Shown here: positions 36,113-44,772 of the stretch, one piece after another | Numbering within the stretch: position 1 is the stretch's first letter | Layout: every line of letters starts with the position of its first letter | NCBI GenBank assembly: GCA_017592665.1 | Contig: JAGFNW010000030.1 | Coordinates: 1 to 64,000 of the forward strand | Direction of reading: 5' to 3' | Length of the DNA: 64,000 nucleotides | From: Streptosporangiaceae bacterium NEAU-GS5 | GTDB taxonomy: Bacteria; Actinomycetota; Actinomycetes; Streptosporangiales; Streptosporangiaceae | Position numbers and translations under genes: made by a program | The notes under the pieces: generated by a model | Seen by the model: the letters and a program-made list of their open reading frames with translations, nothing else | What the model was told of the DNA's origin: nothing | Databases searched by the model: none

Positions 36113-36790
36113 ATGGCTCCCGACTCGACGACCGTCCGTCGCATTCAACACACCACCGTCGCCAGCGTCGCGTTGCTGGCGTGTATCGCGGCTGTGGTGT
36201 TGTTCCGGCACATGCATGAGCTGTGCCTGCGTACCGGCGAAGATGGGTTCGCGGCCGTTCTGATCCCGCTCGCGGTGGACGGGACGATCGTCACCGCCTC
36301 CATGTCGATTCTGCTGGCCAATCGTTCGGGCTCTCGTGGGGGAGCCCTCGCATGGGCGTTGCTTGTCATCAGCAGCCTGGCCAGTCTGGGGGCGAACATC
36401 GCGGTCGCTGAGCCAACGATAATCGGCCGAATCATCGCGGCCTGGCCTAGCGTCGCGTTGATCGGCAGCTATGAGCTACTTATGTGCCAGGTCCGCCGTT
36501 GCGCCACGCAAGGCGGGACAGTCACAGACGCGGTTACCGCCCTGGAGTTGGGCGAAGACGATGATGAAGATCCTGCTGACCAAATCCAGGCGTCTGTCGA
36601 GCGCCCTCGTCCCGCAACGAAACTCGCCGATGCGATCGAGTTGCATCGGGGCGCCTGGCGGTGGGCCCAGGCAAACCGCCGTCCAGATGGGGCGTTGCCT
36701 TCGGGCAAGGCGATCGCTGCCCAGTTCTCCAGGAGCGCTCGCTGGGGCCGCTGGATCAAGAGCGCGGGCCTGACAGGCGAACTCGGGTAG
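36113..36790 (+). CDS. DUF2637 membrane protein (mobile-element transfer type)
   Basis: A 225-residue protein with four hydrophobic segments in the first 120 residues (LLACIAAVVLF; LIPLAVDGTIVTASMSILLA; WALLVISSLASLGANIAVA; IIAAWPSVALIGSYELLM). This is the DUF2637 pattern linked to Spd-type spread proteins and integrative conjugative elements. A charged linker and a C-terminal helix-turn-helix-like tail (GKAIAAQFSRSARWGRWIK) follow. It is the most intact mark of an actinomycete integrative element here. Confidence 0.8.
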   Translation: MAPDSTTVRRIQHTTVASVALLACIAAVVLFRHMHELCLRTGEDGFAAVLIPLAVDGTIVTASMSILLANRSGSRGGALAWALLVISSLASLGANIAVAEPTIIGRIIAAWPSVALIGSYELLMCQVRRCATQGGTVTDAVTALELGEDDDEDPADQIQASVERPRPATKLADAIELHRGAWRWAQANRRPDGALPSGKAIAAQFSRSARWGRWIKSAGLTGELG

Positions 36791-36886
36791 CGCTGAAGAC
36801 CGCTCGCGGTTCGCGTGGCTTGGCGAGCCGGTCGAGGTGCTGTGGTCTCCAAAGCGCCTCGATCGGATCCCAGGCTCTGAGACCGA

Positions 36887-36959
36887 CTTGGATTACGACG
36901 CCGTGAGGATGCCGACCGCGGTGTCCCCCTCGCGGTTTACTCTTCTGCCGAGATGAGGA
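36887..36959 (-). repeat. Dispersed short repeat, copy C
   Basis: TTGGATTACG to GAGATGAGG, matching 28571-28641 along its length and 19303-19330 over the core. It lies about 70 bases after the stop of the SnoaL/NTF2-like gene, with an imperfect hairpin (36970-36991) between. Confidence 0.6.
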
Positions 36960-37030
36960 CGCTGCCGCGGCCGGCCATCAAGGCGGCCGATTCTGGCCAT
37001 GAGGGTTCGGCTGCCGGTTTCATCCGCATG

Positions 37031-37462
37031 CTACGCATCAGCATGAGTGACGCCTGCGATGCTGGTGAGCGCCTCGATCAAAGGCAACGGGTTGATGTAG
37101 TCGCGGTAGGAAAGGATCTCACCGTTCTGGACCCGGAATACGGCGATGACCACCTGGTGGAACGGCGCGCCGGTGGCGACCACGGTTCCGTGCGCGTCGT
37201 ACTCCACGATGATCACTTCCGGATCGGTGGTCTGGTGCATCACCACGTTGCGGTATTCGTCGAACGTGATGAACCCCGTGGCCGCCTCGGTCAGATATCT
37301 GCGGATCTCGGTGCGGCCCTGCAACCGCCCGGGCACACCCGCCGGCCGGTACGGCCACTCGATGACGCCTTCCGGCGCCATCAGATTCACCAGCGTCTCG
37401 ATATCCAGCTCGCGGCCGGCCCGTAGCACCGTCTCGACGATCTCGCGGGACGTGACGGTCAT
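37031..37462 (-). CDS. SnoaL/NTF2-like protein
   Basis: A 143-residue cone-fold protein. LVNLMAPEGVIEWPYRPAGV and FRVQNGEILSYRDYINPLPL are hallmark segments of the SnoaL-like NTF2 family, whose members bind or isomerise small ligands or act as ester cyclases. ATG 37462 is chosen because GAAGGGG lies before it; a longer frame to 37498 runs into the operator. It is divergent from a TetR regulator that probably controls it. Confidence 0.8.
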   Translation of the reverse strand: MTVTSREIVETVLRAGRELDIETLVNLMAPEGVIEWPYRPAGVPGRLQGRTEIRRYLTEAATGFITFDEYRNVVMHQTTDPEVIIVEYDAHGTVVATGAPFHQVVIAVFRVQNGEILSYRDYINPLPLIEALTSIAGVTHADA

Positions 37463-37475
37463 CGTCACCCCTTCA

Positions 37476-37537
37476 TTCAACACACGTTGATTGAACAACC
37501 GTAGAACGAAGGGTCTGCGCGGTCAACAACCGTAGAA
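37476..37537. promoter_or_regulatory. Regulatory region of the SnoaL/TetR pair
   Basis: An inverted repeat TTCAA (37476-37480) / TTGAA (37491-37495) overlaps the first copy of a direct repeat AACAACCGTAGAA (37494-37506 and 37525-37537; 31 bases apart, about three helix turns). Both genes start just outside. Confidence 0.55.
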
Positions 37538-37544
37538 TGAACAG

Positions 37545-38162
37545 GTGACCGAGCCGCGCGTCCGTCCGACCCGGGCGCAGCAACGCCGCCAGACCGAGGA
37601 GGCCATTCTCGCCGCGGCCCGCCAGATGTTCGCCGAAGTCGGCTACGACCGCACCACGATCCGGGCCGTGGCCAAGGCGGCCGGCGTCGACGCCGGCCTG
37701 GTCATGCACTACTTCGGCACCAAGGACGAACTCTTCTCCCGCGCCGCCAAACTGCCCGCCGAACAGTTGCCCGCCGAACAGTTGCCCACCGATACCGCCG
37801 AACAGATGACCGAGGCGTTGCTCGCCTCGCTGGCCACGCGTCTGGACAGCGAACCGGTGGCCTCGCTGGCCGTCCTGCGTTCCATGCTCACCAACACCGC
37901 CGCCGCCGAGCGATACCGCACCGCAGCCGAGCCCCGGCTCAACCAGATCACCGCCGCGATCCCCACCCCCGACGCCGAACTGCGCGCCGGCCTGCTCAGC
38001 GCGATCGTGCACGGCGTGATCATCGAGCGCTACCTGCTGGGACTCGCCCGACTCGCCGACGCCTCACCCGACCAGATCATCGATCTGCTGCGCCCGTGCT
38101 TCCAGGCCCTGGCCGCGGCGCAAACACCACCGCCACCCGACCAGCCACCCACCGACAGCTGA
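37545..38162 (+). CDS. TetR-family transcriptional regulator
   Basis: A 205-residue TetR protein with helix-turn-helix TTIRAVAKAAGVDAGLVMHYF (split at its end) and the FGTKDELF start of the effector domain. It contains a small in-frame duplication, PAEQL-PAEQL, at about residues 71-80, coded by a 15-base tandem repeat. The GTG start follows the direct repeats, suggesting autoregulation. Confidence 0.88.
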   Translation: MTEPRVRPTRAQQRRQTEEAILAAARQMFAEVGYDRTTIRAVAKAAGVDAGLVMHYFGTKDELFSRAAKLPAEQLPAEQLPTDTAEQMTEALLASLATRLDSEPVASLAVLRSMLTNTAAAERYRTAAEPRLNQITAAIPTPDAELRAGLLSAIVHGVIIERYLLGLARLADASPDQIIDLLRPCFQALAAAQTPPPPDQPPTDS

Positions 38163-38279
38163 GCGCCCGGCAGGCAGGCAACCATGAAGGCGACGTCCGA
38201 CTCTGCCGCGACGTTCGCGTTCTCTCAGCGAACGCGAATAACGTGCACCCAACGAGACGGCAGCAAAGCGCGTATCCGC

Positions 38280-38935
38280 AGCCGGCGGACCCTTCTTGTT
38301 GCTCGACTGAGGCAGGCTTCAGCGCCTCGCAGTCATTGCGCCGGCCTCCGAGACCAAGAGGTCGCGCAGATAGGCGGCAGCGCTGGAGGCGGTTGAAGGC
38401 GTTGTGCCAGGCATTCGTCCGCTCGATGTGCCAGCGCCGCCCCCGCCAAGATCGGAGCCTTGTCACCTTTGTGCGCGATCTCGCCGTACAGGTTTCGGCT
38501 GGCCAGCTCGTCGCGAGGGCGCTGGGAGTCGTAGCCCGCGTACAGGTGCACGGTTATGGTGTCCGGCTGCGGGCTCAGATCATCGAGCTTGTCCAGGGTC
38601 GGCGCCAGCAGCGGCGAATCATGGCGGTTGGCACCCGCCAGTACCCGGCCGAGCGGAATACCGCGCCCCTCGACCACCAGGGATCGCTTCATCCCTTGCT
38701 TGCCGCGATCGACAGGAGATCGGTCGGCGACCTGTCCGCCGCCGGGGCCTTGGTGATGCAGGCATCGAGGGCGATTTCTTCCAGCAGCAGCCCGACGATC
38801 CGGTCATAGCTGTCCAGGCGATGGTCTTGAGCTGCGCGAAGATCCCTAGATTGATCCATTCGTCGCGGCGGTTGCGGATCGTGGTGGCCGAACAGGTGGT
38901 GTCGGCGACGGCCTGGTAGGAGGTGTGATCTCGGC
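38280..38935 (-). pseudogene. IS5-family transposase, multiply frameshifted
   Basis: Pieces in different frames join into one DDE transposase: DSYDRIVGLLLEEIALDACI (first Asp region), a middle with SPVDRGKQG, MKRSLVVEGRGIPLGRVLAG, ANRHDSPLLAPTLDKL, HLYAGYDSQ (second Asp), EIAHKGDKAPI, then in another frame RRWHIERTNAWHNAFNRLQR (Glu). At least two frameshifts are present. It differs from the IS5-type fragments at 21990 and 28211. Confidence 0.8.
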
Positions 38936-39172
38936 GAGGACCGAACGTCGATCCTGCGAGTCGGTGCGGCCCGCGGGCTCAGGAAGATAGGGATCCCGTC
39001 GCGCAAAATAGGGATTTTCTGCCCATCCGCGAGGGCTGAGGTCTGTCCTACGGTCGGTACCGGGTCTGTCAGGGGACGTAACAGGTTCATTTGGCACCAC
39101 ACCGCAGGGTGCCACGGGATGGAACGCACCCTGGTGAGGCGAAACACCACTTTCCGAAAGGAATCGAGAAAG

Positions 39173-39478
39173 ATGACCATGAAGCGATGGATCGCCGCCG
39201 TCGGCGTCGCCGCCGCGATGACCACCGGAGCGTTGGCTGTGACCGCCACCCCCGCGTCGGCGAGCCCACTCAGCGTCGTCCGTAACGGCTGCTGGGACAT
39301 GGGTGGCGATTGGTACGACTTCGGCAGCAAGTACGGCTCCCGCGCTCGCTACGGGTGTGTGAGCTATTCCGTGACAGGCTGGATGATCTTCTTCTACAAG
39401 GCCAATGGCATGTACACCAGCATGAACTACGGGTCGGGGCCGATCTCGTTCAACCCCCAAAACGTCCGCACGCCCTGA
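39173..39478 (+). CDS. Small secreted protein (101 aa)
   Basis: Signal peptide MTMKRWIAAVGVAAAMTTGA cut before LAVTATPASA, then about 70 mature residues with two Cys (NGCWDMG, YGCVSYS) and many aromatic residues and Gly. AAAGGAATC lies upstream; ATG 39179 is an alternative start. The aromatic, Gly-rich mature part resembles in style the secreted protein at 21067-21462. No enzyme motif is seen. Confidence 0.7.
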   Translation: MTMKRWIAAVGVAAAMTTGALAVTATPASASPLSVVRNGCWDMGGDWYDFGSKYGSRARYGCVSYSVTGWMIFFYKANGMYTSMNYGSGPISFNPQNVRTP

Positions 39479-39487
39479 CCACGATTT

Positions 39488-39665
39488 AGAGGTCGCGCAG
39501 ATAGGCGGCTGGTCATGGGCGACGCTTTGTCGACCTTCCCAGGGGTGCGTTGTCCATGACCCGGATGAGGCTGCGGATGGTGATGATCGTGTCGGCGAGG
39601 TCGAAGAAGGCAGCGAACAGCGGCGGCATCATGCGCCGCAACTCCCCGAACATCCTCGCAGGCCG
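39488..39665 (-). pseudogene. Transposase C-terminal relic
   Basis: Minus strand encodes LFAAFFDLADTIITIRSLIR, like the ends of IS5-type transposases, followed by a degenerate tail. It ends with CCGCCTATCTGCGCGACCTC, a block also present at 38359-38378 in the neighbouring transposase relic. Confidence 0.5.
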
Positions 39666-39734
39666 CGCGATCACGCCCGAGACGGCGCTCATCGGCAGCT
39701 GAGCGGTCCCGCCGCCGGCGCGGGAGCGGTCCAG

Positions 39735-41063
39735 TCAACGGCCTCCGCGAGCCGCCGCAGCGTTGACGATCACCATCTCCATGCCCCTGAGCAGTTTCTC
39801 CATGTCCGCCGGGGTCACGAAATGAGTATCCGCCCACAATTCGCAGCACAGCGTGTCCGGTACGTCGCAAATGCTCAGGGAAACCTTTTGCTGAGGCATG
39901 TCGTTGCGGTCGCCCCAAGTCAGCGTCGACCGGGTCAGCTCGTCGCGGAGCGATGGCGCCGCGTCCGTCGCGGAAACAGTGTCAGCGAGCTCGCGGCTGC
40001 GTATTCGGCGGTCGTTGAATACCACGTGCCAGTCCGGCTCAGCGCCGCGCTCAGCCACTAGCCGCTGCCACACCTCGCTCGCAGCCGCCGGATCGTAATA
40101 GGCGTGCTTGTACGCGCCGAGCCCGGACTGCCAGGCCCGCATGACCACCTCCTCGAACGGGCCGTCGGTCTCGATCACGCCAATGGTGCTCTGCATCACC
40201 GGGCTGACCGAGTCGGCGAACCCTCGCCGGAACCGGTTACTCACCGTCAGGTGGGCCGCCACGCGTGAGCTGACGGAAACGGAGGCGAGGGCGATTGCGA
40301 ATGCGGCGAGCAGCACCGGGGCCGCGCCGAGGCCGAGCCGGGCCGACAGCATCCCTGCGGCCTTGTAGCCCGCCGGAGAGTCTAGGGTGACCTGCCAGAA
40401 ACGCGGCTGCCGCGGGTCGCCCGACTCCTTGAGCTGAAGGTCGGGGATGCTCGCAGCCACCCGCTCGAGATAGCGCATCGACGCCTCGTGCGCACGGCGG
40501 CCGCGTGGGCCGCGCTGCCAGCTGGCCTGCTCCGCCGGCTGCATCGCCGTCGGCGGCCCGACCCGGTCATCGCGGTGGTCGAAGTCATCGACCAACAGGG
40601 CCAGGCCAAACGCGTCCAACGCGATATGGCAGAGCACCTGAGCGATGTGCGTGGCGGCACCGTGGCGGGTGATCACGGCTGTCCGTAGCGGCCATTCATG
40701 TTCGTAGTCGAATCTCCTGGTCTTGTACTCGTTGGCAACGGCGGCAGCCGCCTCGCCCGGGTCGTGCTCGCCCGCGTCCACGACATCGAGCGTGATCACA
40801 CCGGAGGCATGCACCACCTGCTGGACCTGTCCGCCGGGGCCGAAACGCAACTTGGTGCGCAGTGCCTGGTGGCGGCTCATGACGAAGCGCAGCCCGGCCG
40901 CGACGTCTGCCACGGTCTGGCCGGGCGGTAGCGCCCGGGCGTCGCCCATCGGCAGGGAGCTGTCCATTCCCTGCATGACGGTCCAGATCTGCTGCTGGCC
41001 CCAGCTGAGCTCCGCGATCCCGGCACCCTCACCCGCAAACGGAACGAGGATTTTCTCCGCCAT
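39735..41063 (-). CDS. Stand-alone condensation-domain protein 1
   Basis: A 442-residue protein with only an NRPS condensation-type fold. The first motif region is AELSWGQQQIWTVMQGM. The core HHxxxDG appears as CHIALDA, keeping the catalytic second His and the Asp while the first His and Gly are changed. VSNRFRRGFADSVSP and the C-terminal latch are recognisable. Free-standing C proteins join carrier-bound or free acyl partners in trans. ATG 41063 follows GAGGGAAG; a longer frame adds unlikely residues. It is the last gene of the left minus-strand unit. Confidence 0.85.
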   Translation of the reverse strand: MAEKILVPFAGEGAGIAELSWGQQQIWTVMQGMDSSLPMGDARALPPGQTVADVAAGLRFVMSRHQALRTKLRFGPGGQVQQVVHASGVITLDVVDAGEHDPGEAAAAVANEYKTRRFDYEHEWPLRTAVITRHGAATHIAQVLCHIALDAFGLALLVDDFDHRDDRVGPPTAMQPAEQASWQRGPRGRRAHEASMRYLERVAASIPDLQLKESGDPRQPRFWQVTLDSPAGYKAAGMLSARLGLGAAPVLLAAFAIALASVSVSSRVAAHLTVSNRFRRGFADSVSPVMQSTIGVIETDGPFEEVVMRAWQSGLGAYKHAYYDPAAASEVWQRLVAERGAEPDWHVVFNDRRIRSRELADTVSATDAAPSLRDELTRSTLTWGDRNDMPQQKVSLSICDVPDTLCCELWADTHFVTPADMEKLLRGMEMVIVNAAAARGGR

Positions 41064-41106
41064 GGCGCTTCCCTCGTCTCTCAAGTGGCCATACCGCAGT
41101 CGACGA

Positions 41107-42333
41107 TCAAGGGCTGCTGGTATGGCCGGCACCCAGGACACGCCGGCCCACGCGCTGCGCCTCGGCGGTGATCCGGTCGCCGTACCGGGGAAACAGCCCG
41201 TGCAGCCGCGAGGTGACGATCACTGCGTCCGCCGACTTCGCCGCCAGCGGGGTGCGCAGCCCGACCGCGTGGTAGCCGACGTGCCGGCCGTCCGCGGTGG
41301 CCTTCGCGAGCAGGGCAGCGTCGAAGTCCAGCAGCGCGGCGGGCGGCAGCGATGCCGGAACCGACCCGCCGCAGCCGAAGACCGCGACGCTCGCCCCTAC
41401 CGGCAGCTCACGCAACGCCGACTCGATCTCGGCCGCCACGTCCAGTTCCCTGACCTGCTCGGTCCAGTGGGCAAGCATCGTGGAGTCGGTTTCCATCATG
41501 TCCAGCTCGAGGTGGTGCAGCCCGTCGAGCAGCAGCTCCACGAACGGCTCGGGGAACTTGTCGTGGAACATACGCGCGTTTCGCAGCAGGCTGCCAAGGC
41601 GCCGGTTCACCGCGCGGTCGACGGGCAGCTCGATGGTCCACGCATCGCGGGACAGCGTGAGCGTCACGCCGCTGTGGTAAAGCCGGTAGCCGAGCTCGGT
41701 GTCCTCCATCCCCCACGACCTGAACATCTCTTCGAACCCGCCGACCGCCCAGAAATCCGTGGCCCGCATCGAGCAGTTCATAGTGGCGAAGTAAGTCCAC
41801 GGGACGGTGAACTTCATGATGTCGAAGCCGACCCGCTCGAATTCACTGTGCCGGATGTCCTGGAATAGCGGCTCACCGGCGTTCCGCCGGACGAGTTCCG
41901 GCAGGCTGACCGTGCCCAGCGAGTCGGGCTCCCACTTGTCCTTGCGCAGGGCGTCATACCCGTAGCAGTAGCCGAGGACGGCCCGCCTGCCCGGCGCCGA
42001 GTGCGCTGCCAGATGCCCGCTGACGAACCCGGGTCCGGCCAGCGTGCCGCAGTCCAGGAACGCGAAGATCGGCGCGGCCGCCTGCTGAGCCCCGAAGTTG
42101 CGCACGGCGGAGGCCCGGTGCCCGCGGTCCTCCTGCCAGACGTACGTCAACCGCAGCGGCCCGTCGAACGACGCGGCCACTTCGGCGGAGCCGTCGGACG
42201 AGCCGTCGTCCGCCACTATCACCTCGAATTTTGTGGCCGGGAATTCCTGCACGGTGAGTGATTCGAGGGTTTGCCGCAGTATGTCGCGCCTGTTATAGGT
42301 GGGGATAATGACAGAAAGCACAGGCTCGCCCAT
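41107..42333 (-). CDS. Family 2 glycosyltransferase
   Basis: A 408-residue GT-A enzyme. VLSVIIPTYNRRDILRQTLE is the N-terminal nucleotide-sugar fold. VIVADDGSSDGS, the metal-site region FAFLDCGTLAGP (DxD degenerate) and GMEDTELGYRLY (acceptor/base helix) follow. The last 120 residues form an extra domain (VAVFGCGGS region) not in minimal GT2 enzymes. It acts in the cytosol, probably glycosylating the cluster product or an intermediate. It lies between two condensation-domain genes on the same strand. Confidence 0.88.
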   Translation of the reverse strand: MGEPVLSVIIPTYNRRDILRQTLESLTVQEFPATKFEVIVADDGSSDGSAEVAASFDGPLRLTYVWQEDRGHRASAVRNFGAQQAAAPIFAFLDCGTLAGPGFVSGHLAAHSAPGRRAVLGYCYGYDALRKDKWEPDSLGTVSLPELVRRNAGEPLFQDIRHSEFERVGFDIMKFTVPWTYFATMNCSMRATDFWAVGGFEEMFRSWGMEDTELGYRLYHSGVTLTLSRDAWTIELPVDRAVNRRLGSLLRNARMFHDKFPEPFVELLLDGLHHLELDMMETDSTMLAHWTEQVRELDVAAEIESALRELPVGASVAVFGCGGSVPASLPPAALLDFDAALLAKATADGRHVGYHAVGLRTPLAAKSADAVIVTSRLHGLFPRYGDRITAEAQRVGRRVLGAGHTSSP

Positions 42334-42464
42334 GACAATTCTTCCTTCCGCTTCATGATTGTCGCGGGGCCGCGATTGGCAGTCAAGCGAGCCGATAAAG
42401 TTTCGGGGCGAGTAAGGTTGATCACCTCACCGGAGCCGCACCCAGTAAGGTTCAGCAGGCGGAC

Positions 42465-44261
42465 TTAGTGAACGGCCGGCTTTGCGCCACGGCCGGTACC
42501 AGCGGCCAGCGGCGCAGGCCACGCGGCCGGGTCCGCCGGGTCCGCCGGCCCGGCCGGGCAGATGACGTAGTAGCGCGGCGTGATGGCGGTCGGGTGGTCC
42601 GCAAGGGCCGCCATGCAGCGGGCATGCGCCTGCCGCGGCGTCCGGACAGTCGCGGAGGCAGCCACGTACGCGACCAGCGAATGCTCTCCGGCCGAAGCGA
42701 ACACCCAAGCCACGCCAGGCGCGACAGCCTCCGCCACCAGCCGCCGCACATCCGCCACCTCCACCCAGCAGCAGTCAACCAGCACCCGGTCCGCCCCGCC
42801 GATCGGCTCCAGCCCGATTACCCCCGCCATCCGACTCTCCGCCACATCACCGCCCGCGGCGGCAACCAGCACCCGCTCAACCGCCAGCAGCAGCCCCTCC
42901 ACCTCACCCCGCGGCAGCAGTCCTGTATCACCGCTCCAGCCCTCCAGCCGCAGGCAGCCATCGACCTGCGCGAGAGTGAACCGCACCGGCGACCCGATGC
43001 CCGGCATCGGCCGCCACCGCAACCGTGTCCCGGCCAGCGCAAGGCTGACCGCCTCGGGCCGGACCCCGCCGCCCTCGATGATCCTCGACCACGACTCATT
43101 GGCCAGGTTGTTGAAAAGCGGCTCGAAATTGAGGCGCAATCCTCGCTCGTGCGCGATCAGGTCATGCAAGGCGTCCCGGCCGGCGATGTCGTACCTGGCG
43201 TGCCGACTCGCGTTCAGCACCGTCGCCCAGGTGCGCCCGGCCAGCTCGTCGAAGCTCCATCCGGTGACCGTGATGGTGACCATGCAGCCCTGGGACAGGG
43301 CACCGACGTAGCTCACCAGGTGACGCTCGAAGCGGTTGCTGGACACCAGGGGAAAGACCAGCTCCGGGTAGCCGGCGCGGCGGGCGAGAACGGTGCAGAT
43401 CGCGGCGAGCACGATGCTCGACTGGCTGGCCCTGGTCCGTGCCGCCACCAGCCGCACGGCCATCGCCGCGGCCACCGACGACAGCTCCACCGCCAGCGAC
43501 TCACCGCTGGGCCTGGCGCCCGGCAGGGCATAAAGGCAGCGGGGCGCCCGCCGGAACTGCCCTCCCAGGTGCTCCAGCGCCGTCTCCCCCCTGCGCTGCT
43601 CGGCCGGGGTAGCCTCCAGCTCGGCCTGGTCCAGCGGCTGGTGGCCGGGCTTGCCTGCCGGGCGCCGCCCGGGATCGCCGAGCAGTCCGGCAAAGTCACG
43701 CTTGAGGATCTCTATCGCCGCGTGGTCCACGGCCAGGTGCGTAAGGCCGGCGGCACAGGCGATGACCCGGCCGCCCCCGCCGGGAGCCACCGCCACCACC
43801 ACGCGCACCGGCCGCCGCACCGGATCTGGGGACTCGCGCAGCCACCGCACGAGCGCGTCCGCCACCACGGGCCGGTCTGCTGGTCCCCACTGCCCCTCGC
43901 CGAGCGAGCAGACCTCCACCACCTGCACCCCTGACGCGGCAACCTGCTGCCGCGGCGGCTCCCCGGCCACGTAACGAGTCCGCAGCGACTCATGTCGCGC
44001 GATCAGCGCCGCCACCGTTCCAGCCACCTCCCCCACGGTGGCCTCCGCCGGCACCGGAAGCTCGAAACACAGGACTGCGTAAGGGTGGTCGGGGATCAGG
44101 CTCATCCACTGGTAGACGTCGAGCTGGCCCAGGGTGAGCGGCCCCTCCCCGGCCCGCTCCCCGCTGAACTCGACAGGGACCGGCGGCAGCGAGCTCAACT
44201 GCACGCGACGACGGCGCCGCGTATTGCCAGGGTTTTCAATAGCGGGCACCGGCGACACCAT
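42465..44261 (-). CDS. Stand-alone condensation-domain protein 2
   Basis: A 598-residue protein. Residues about 30-480 are a condensation-domain fold (GPLTLGQLDVYQWMSL start; AARTRASQSSIVLAAICTVL; PLVSSNRFERHLVSYVGALS). The HHxxxDG motif is THLAVDH, retaining the second His and the Asp. About 110 further residues form a C-terminal extension that may be a small extra domain. ATG 44261 is preferred to upstream starts, which lie in an insertion-sequence relic. It is the paralogous partner of the condensation gene at 39735. Confidence 0.82.
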   Translation of the reverse strand: MVSPVPAIENPGNTRRRRRVQLSSLPPVPVEFSGERAGEGPLTLGQLDVYQWMSLIPDHPYAVLCFELPVPAEATVGEVAGTVAALIARHESLRTRYVAGEPPRQQVAASGVQVVEVCSLGEGQWGPADRPVVADALVRWLRESPDPVRRPVRVVVAVAPGGGGRVIACAAGLTHLAVDHAAIEILKRDFAGLLGDPGRRPAGKPGHQPLDQAELEATPAEQRRGETALEHLGGQFRRAPRCLYALPGARPSGESLAVELSSVAAAMAVRLVAARTRASQSSIVLAAICTVLARRAGYPELVFPLVSSNRFERHLVSYVGALSQGCMVTITVTGWSFDELAGRTWATVLNASRHARYDIAGRDALHDLIAHERGLRLNFEPLFNNLANESWSRIIEGGGVRPEAVSLALAGTRLRWRPMPGIGSPVRFTLAQVDGCLRLEGWSGDTGLLPRGEVEGLLLAVERVLVAAAGGDVAESRMAGVIGLEPIGGADRVLVDCCWVEVADVRRLVAEAVAPGVAWVFASAGEHSLVAYVAASATVRTPRQAHARCMAALADHPTAITPRYYVICPAGPADPADPAAWPAPLAAGTGRGAKPAVH

Positions 44262-44466
44262 TACCTGATCGTACGAGCAGCCTCTGCCGCCGTCCACGTA
44301 TCCTGCCGCCGACATCGCATTCTTCGGTAATGCACGCTCGCGAGCACGCGATTTACCTCCCTCGCCGCGACGCGCACTATCTGTGGCCACAGCGGCAACC
44401 AGCCCGGACCGTACCGGCGGATCGACGACTTGCCTTGGAACGACACCCGGGCATCGCCAGCCTGCC

Positions 44467-44630
44467 CCCGGCCCTGGCTCTGGCTGGATCCCGAACGCCG
44501 GGCCGATCTGGCGCGAAACGAATGGACGATCGAAAATCGTGATCACTACGAGCGTGACGTCACCCTGAGTGAGGATCGATCCCGGGCACGGACCGGCGCC
44601 CTGGCCTCCATCCTCGCTCTCATGCGCTGA
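44467..44630 (+). pseudogene. ISAs1-type transposase C-terminal fragment
   Basis: Reads ARNEWTIENRDHYERDVTLS then EDRSRARTGALASILALM and stop. This is the ending of ISAs1/H-repeat transposases (IENRLHWVRDV...ED). No N-terminal part remains. Confidence 0.7.
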
Positions 44631-44772
44631 AAGTTTCACCCGCCAATTGGACATTCTCGGTCTCACATAATGAAAATCCCACGAGCCCTTGCTCTTGCGG
44701 TCAGCGCGTCCTCGTGCAATAGTTCCGGGTGTCACCCGGGGAACGATTAAATGCTTTCAGACAGGAATGCCT

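Noticed and set aside
37753-37790. Tandem 15-base repeat in the TetR gene (PAEQL duplication)
   Set aside because: A small in-frame slippage in a linker. It is interesting for strain typing but has no sign of wider function.
42865-43934. Long plus-strand frames opposite the second condensation gene
   Set aside because: The translation is Arg/Pro/His-rich shadow sequence, while the minus strand shows clear condensation-domain motifs.
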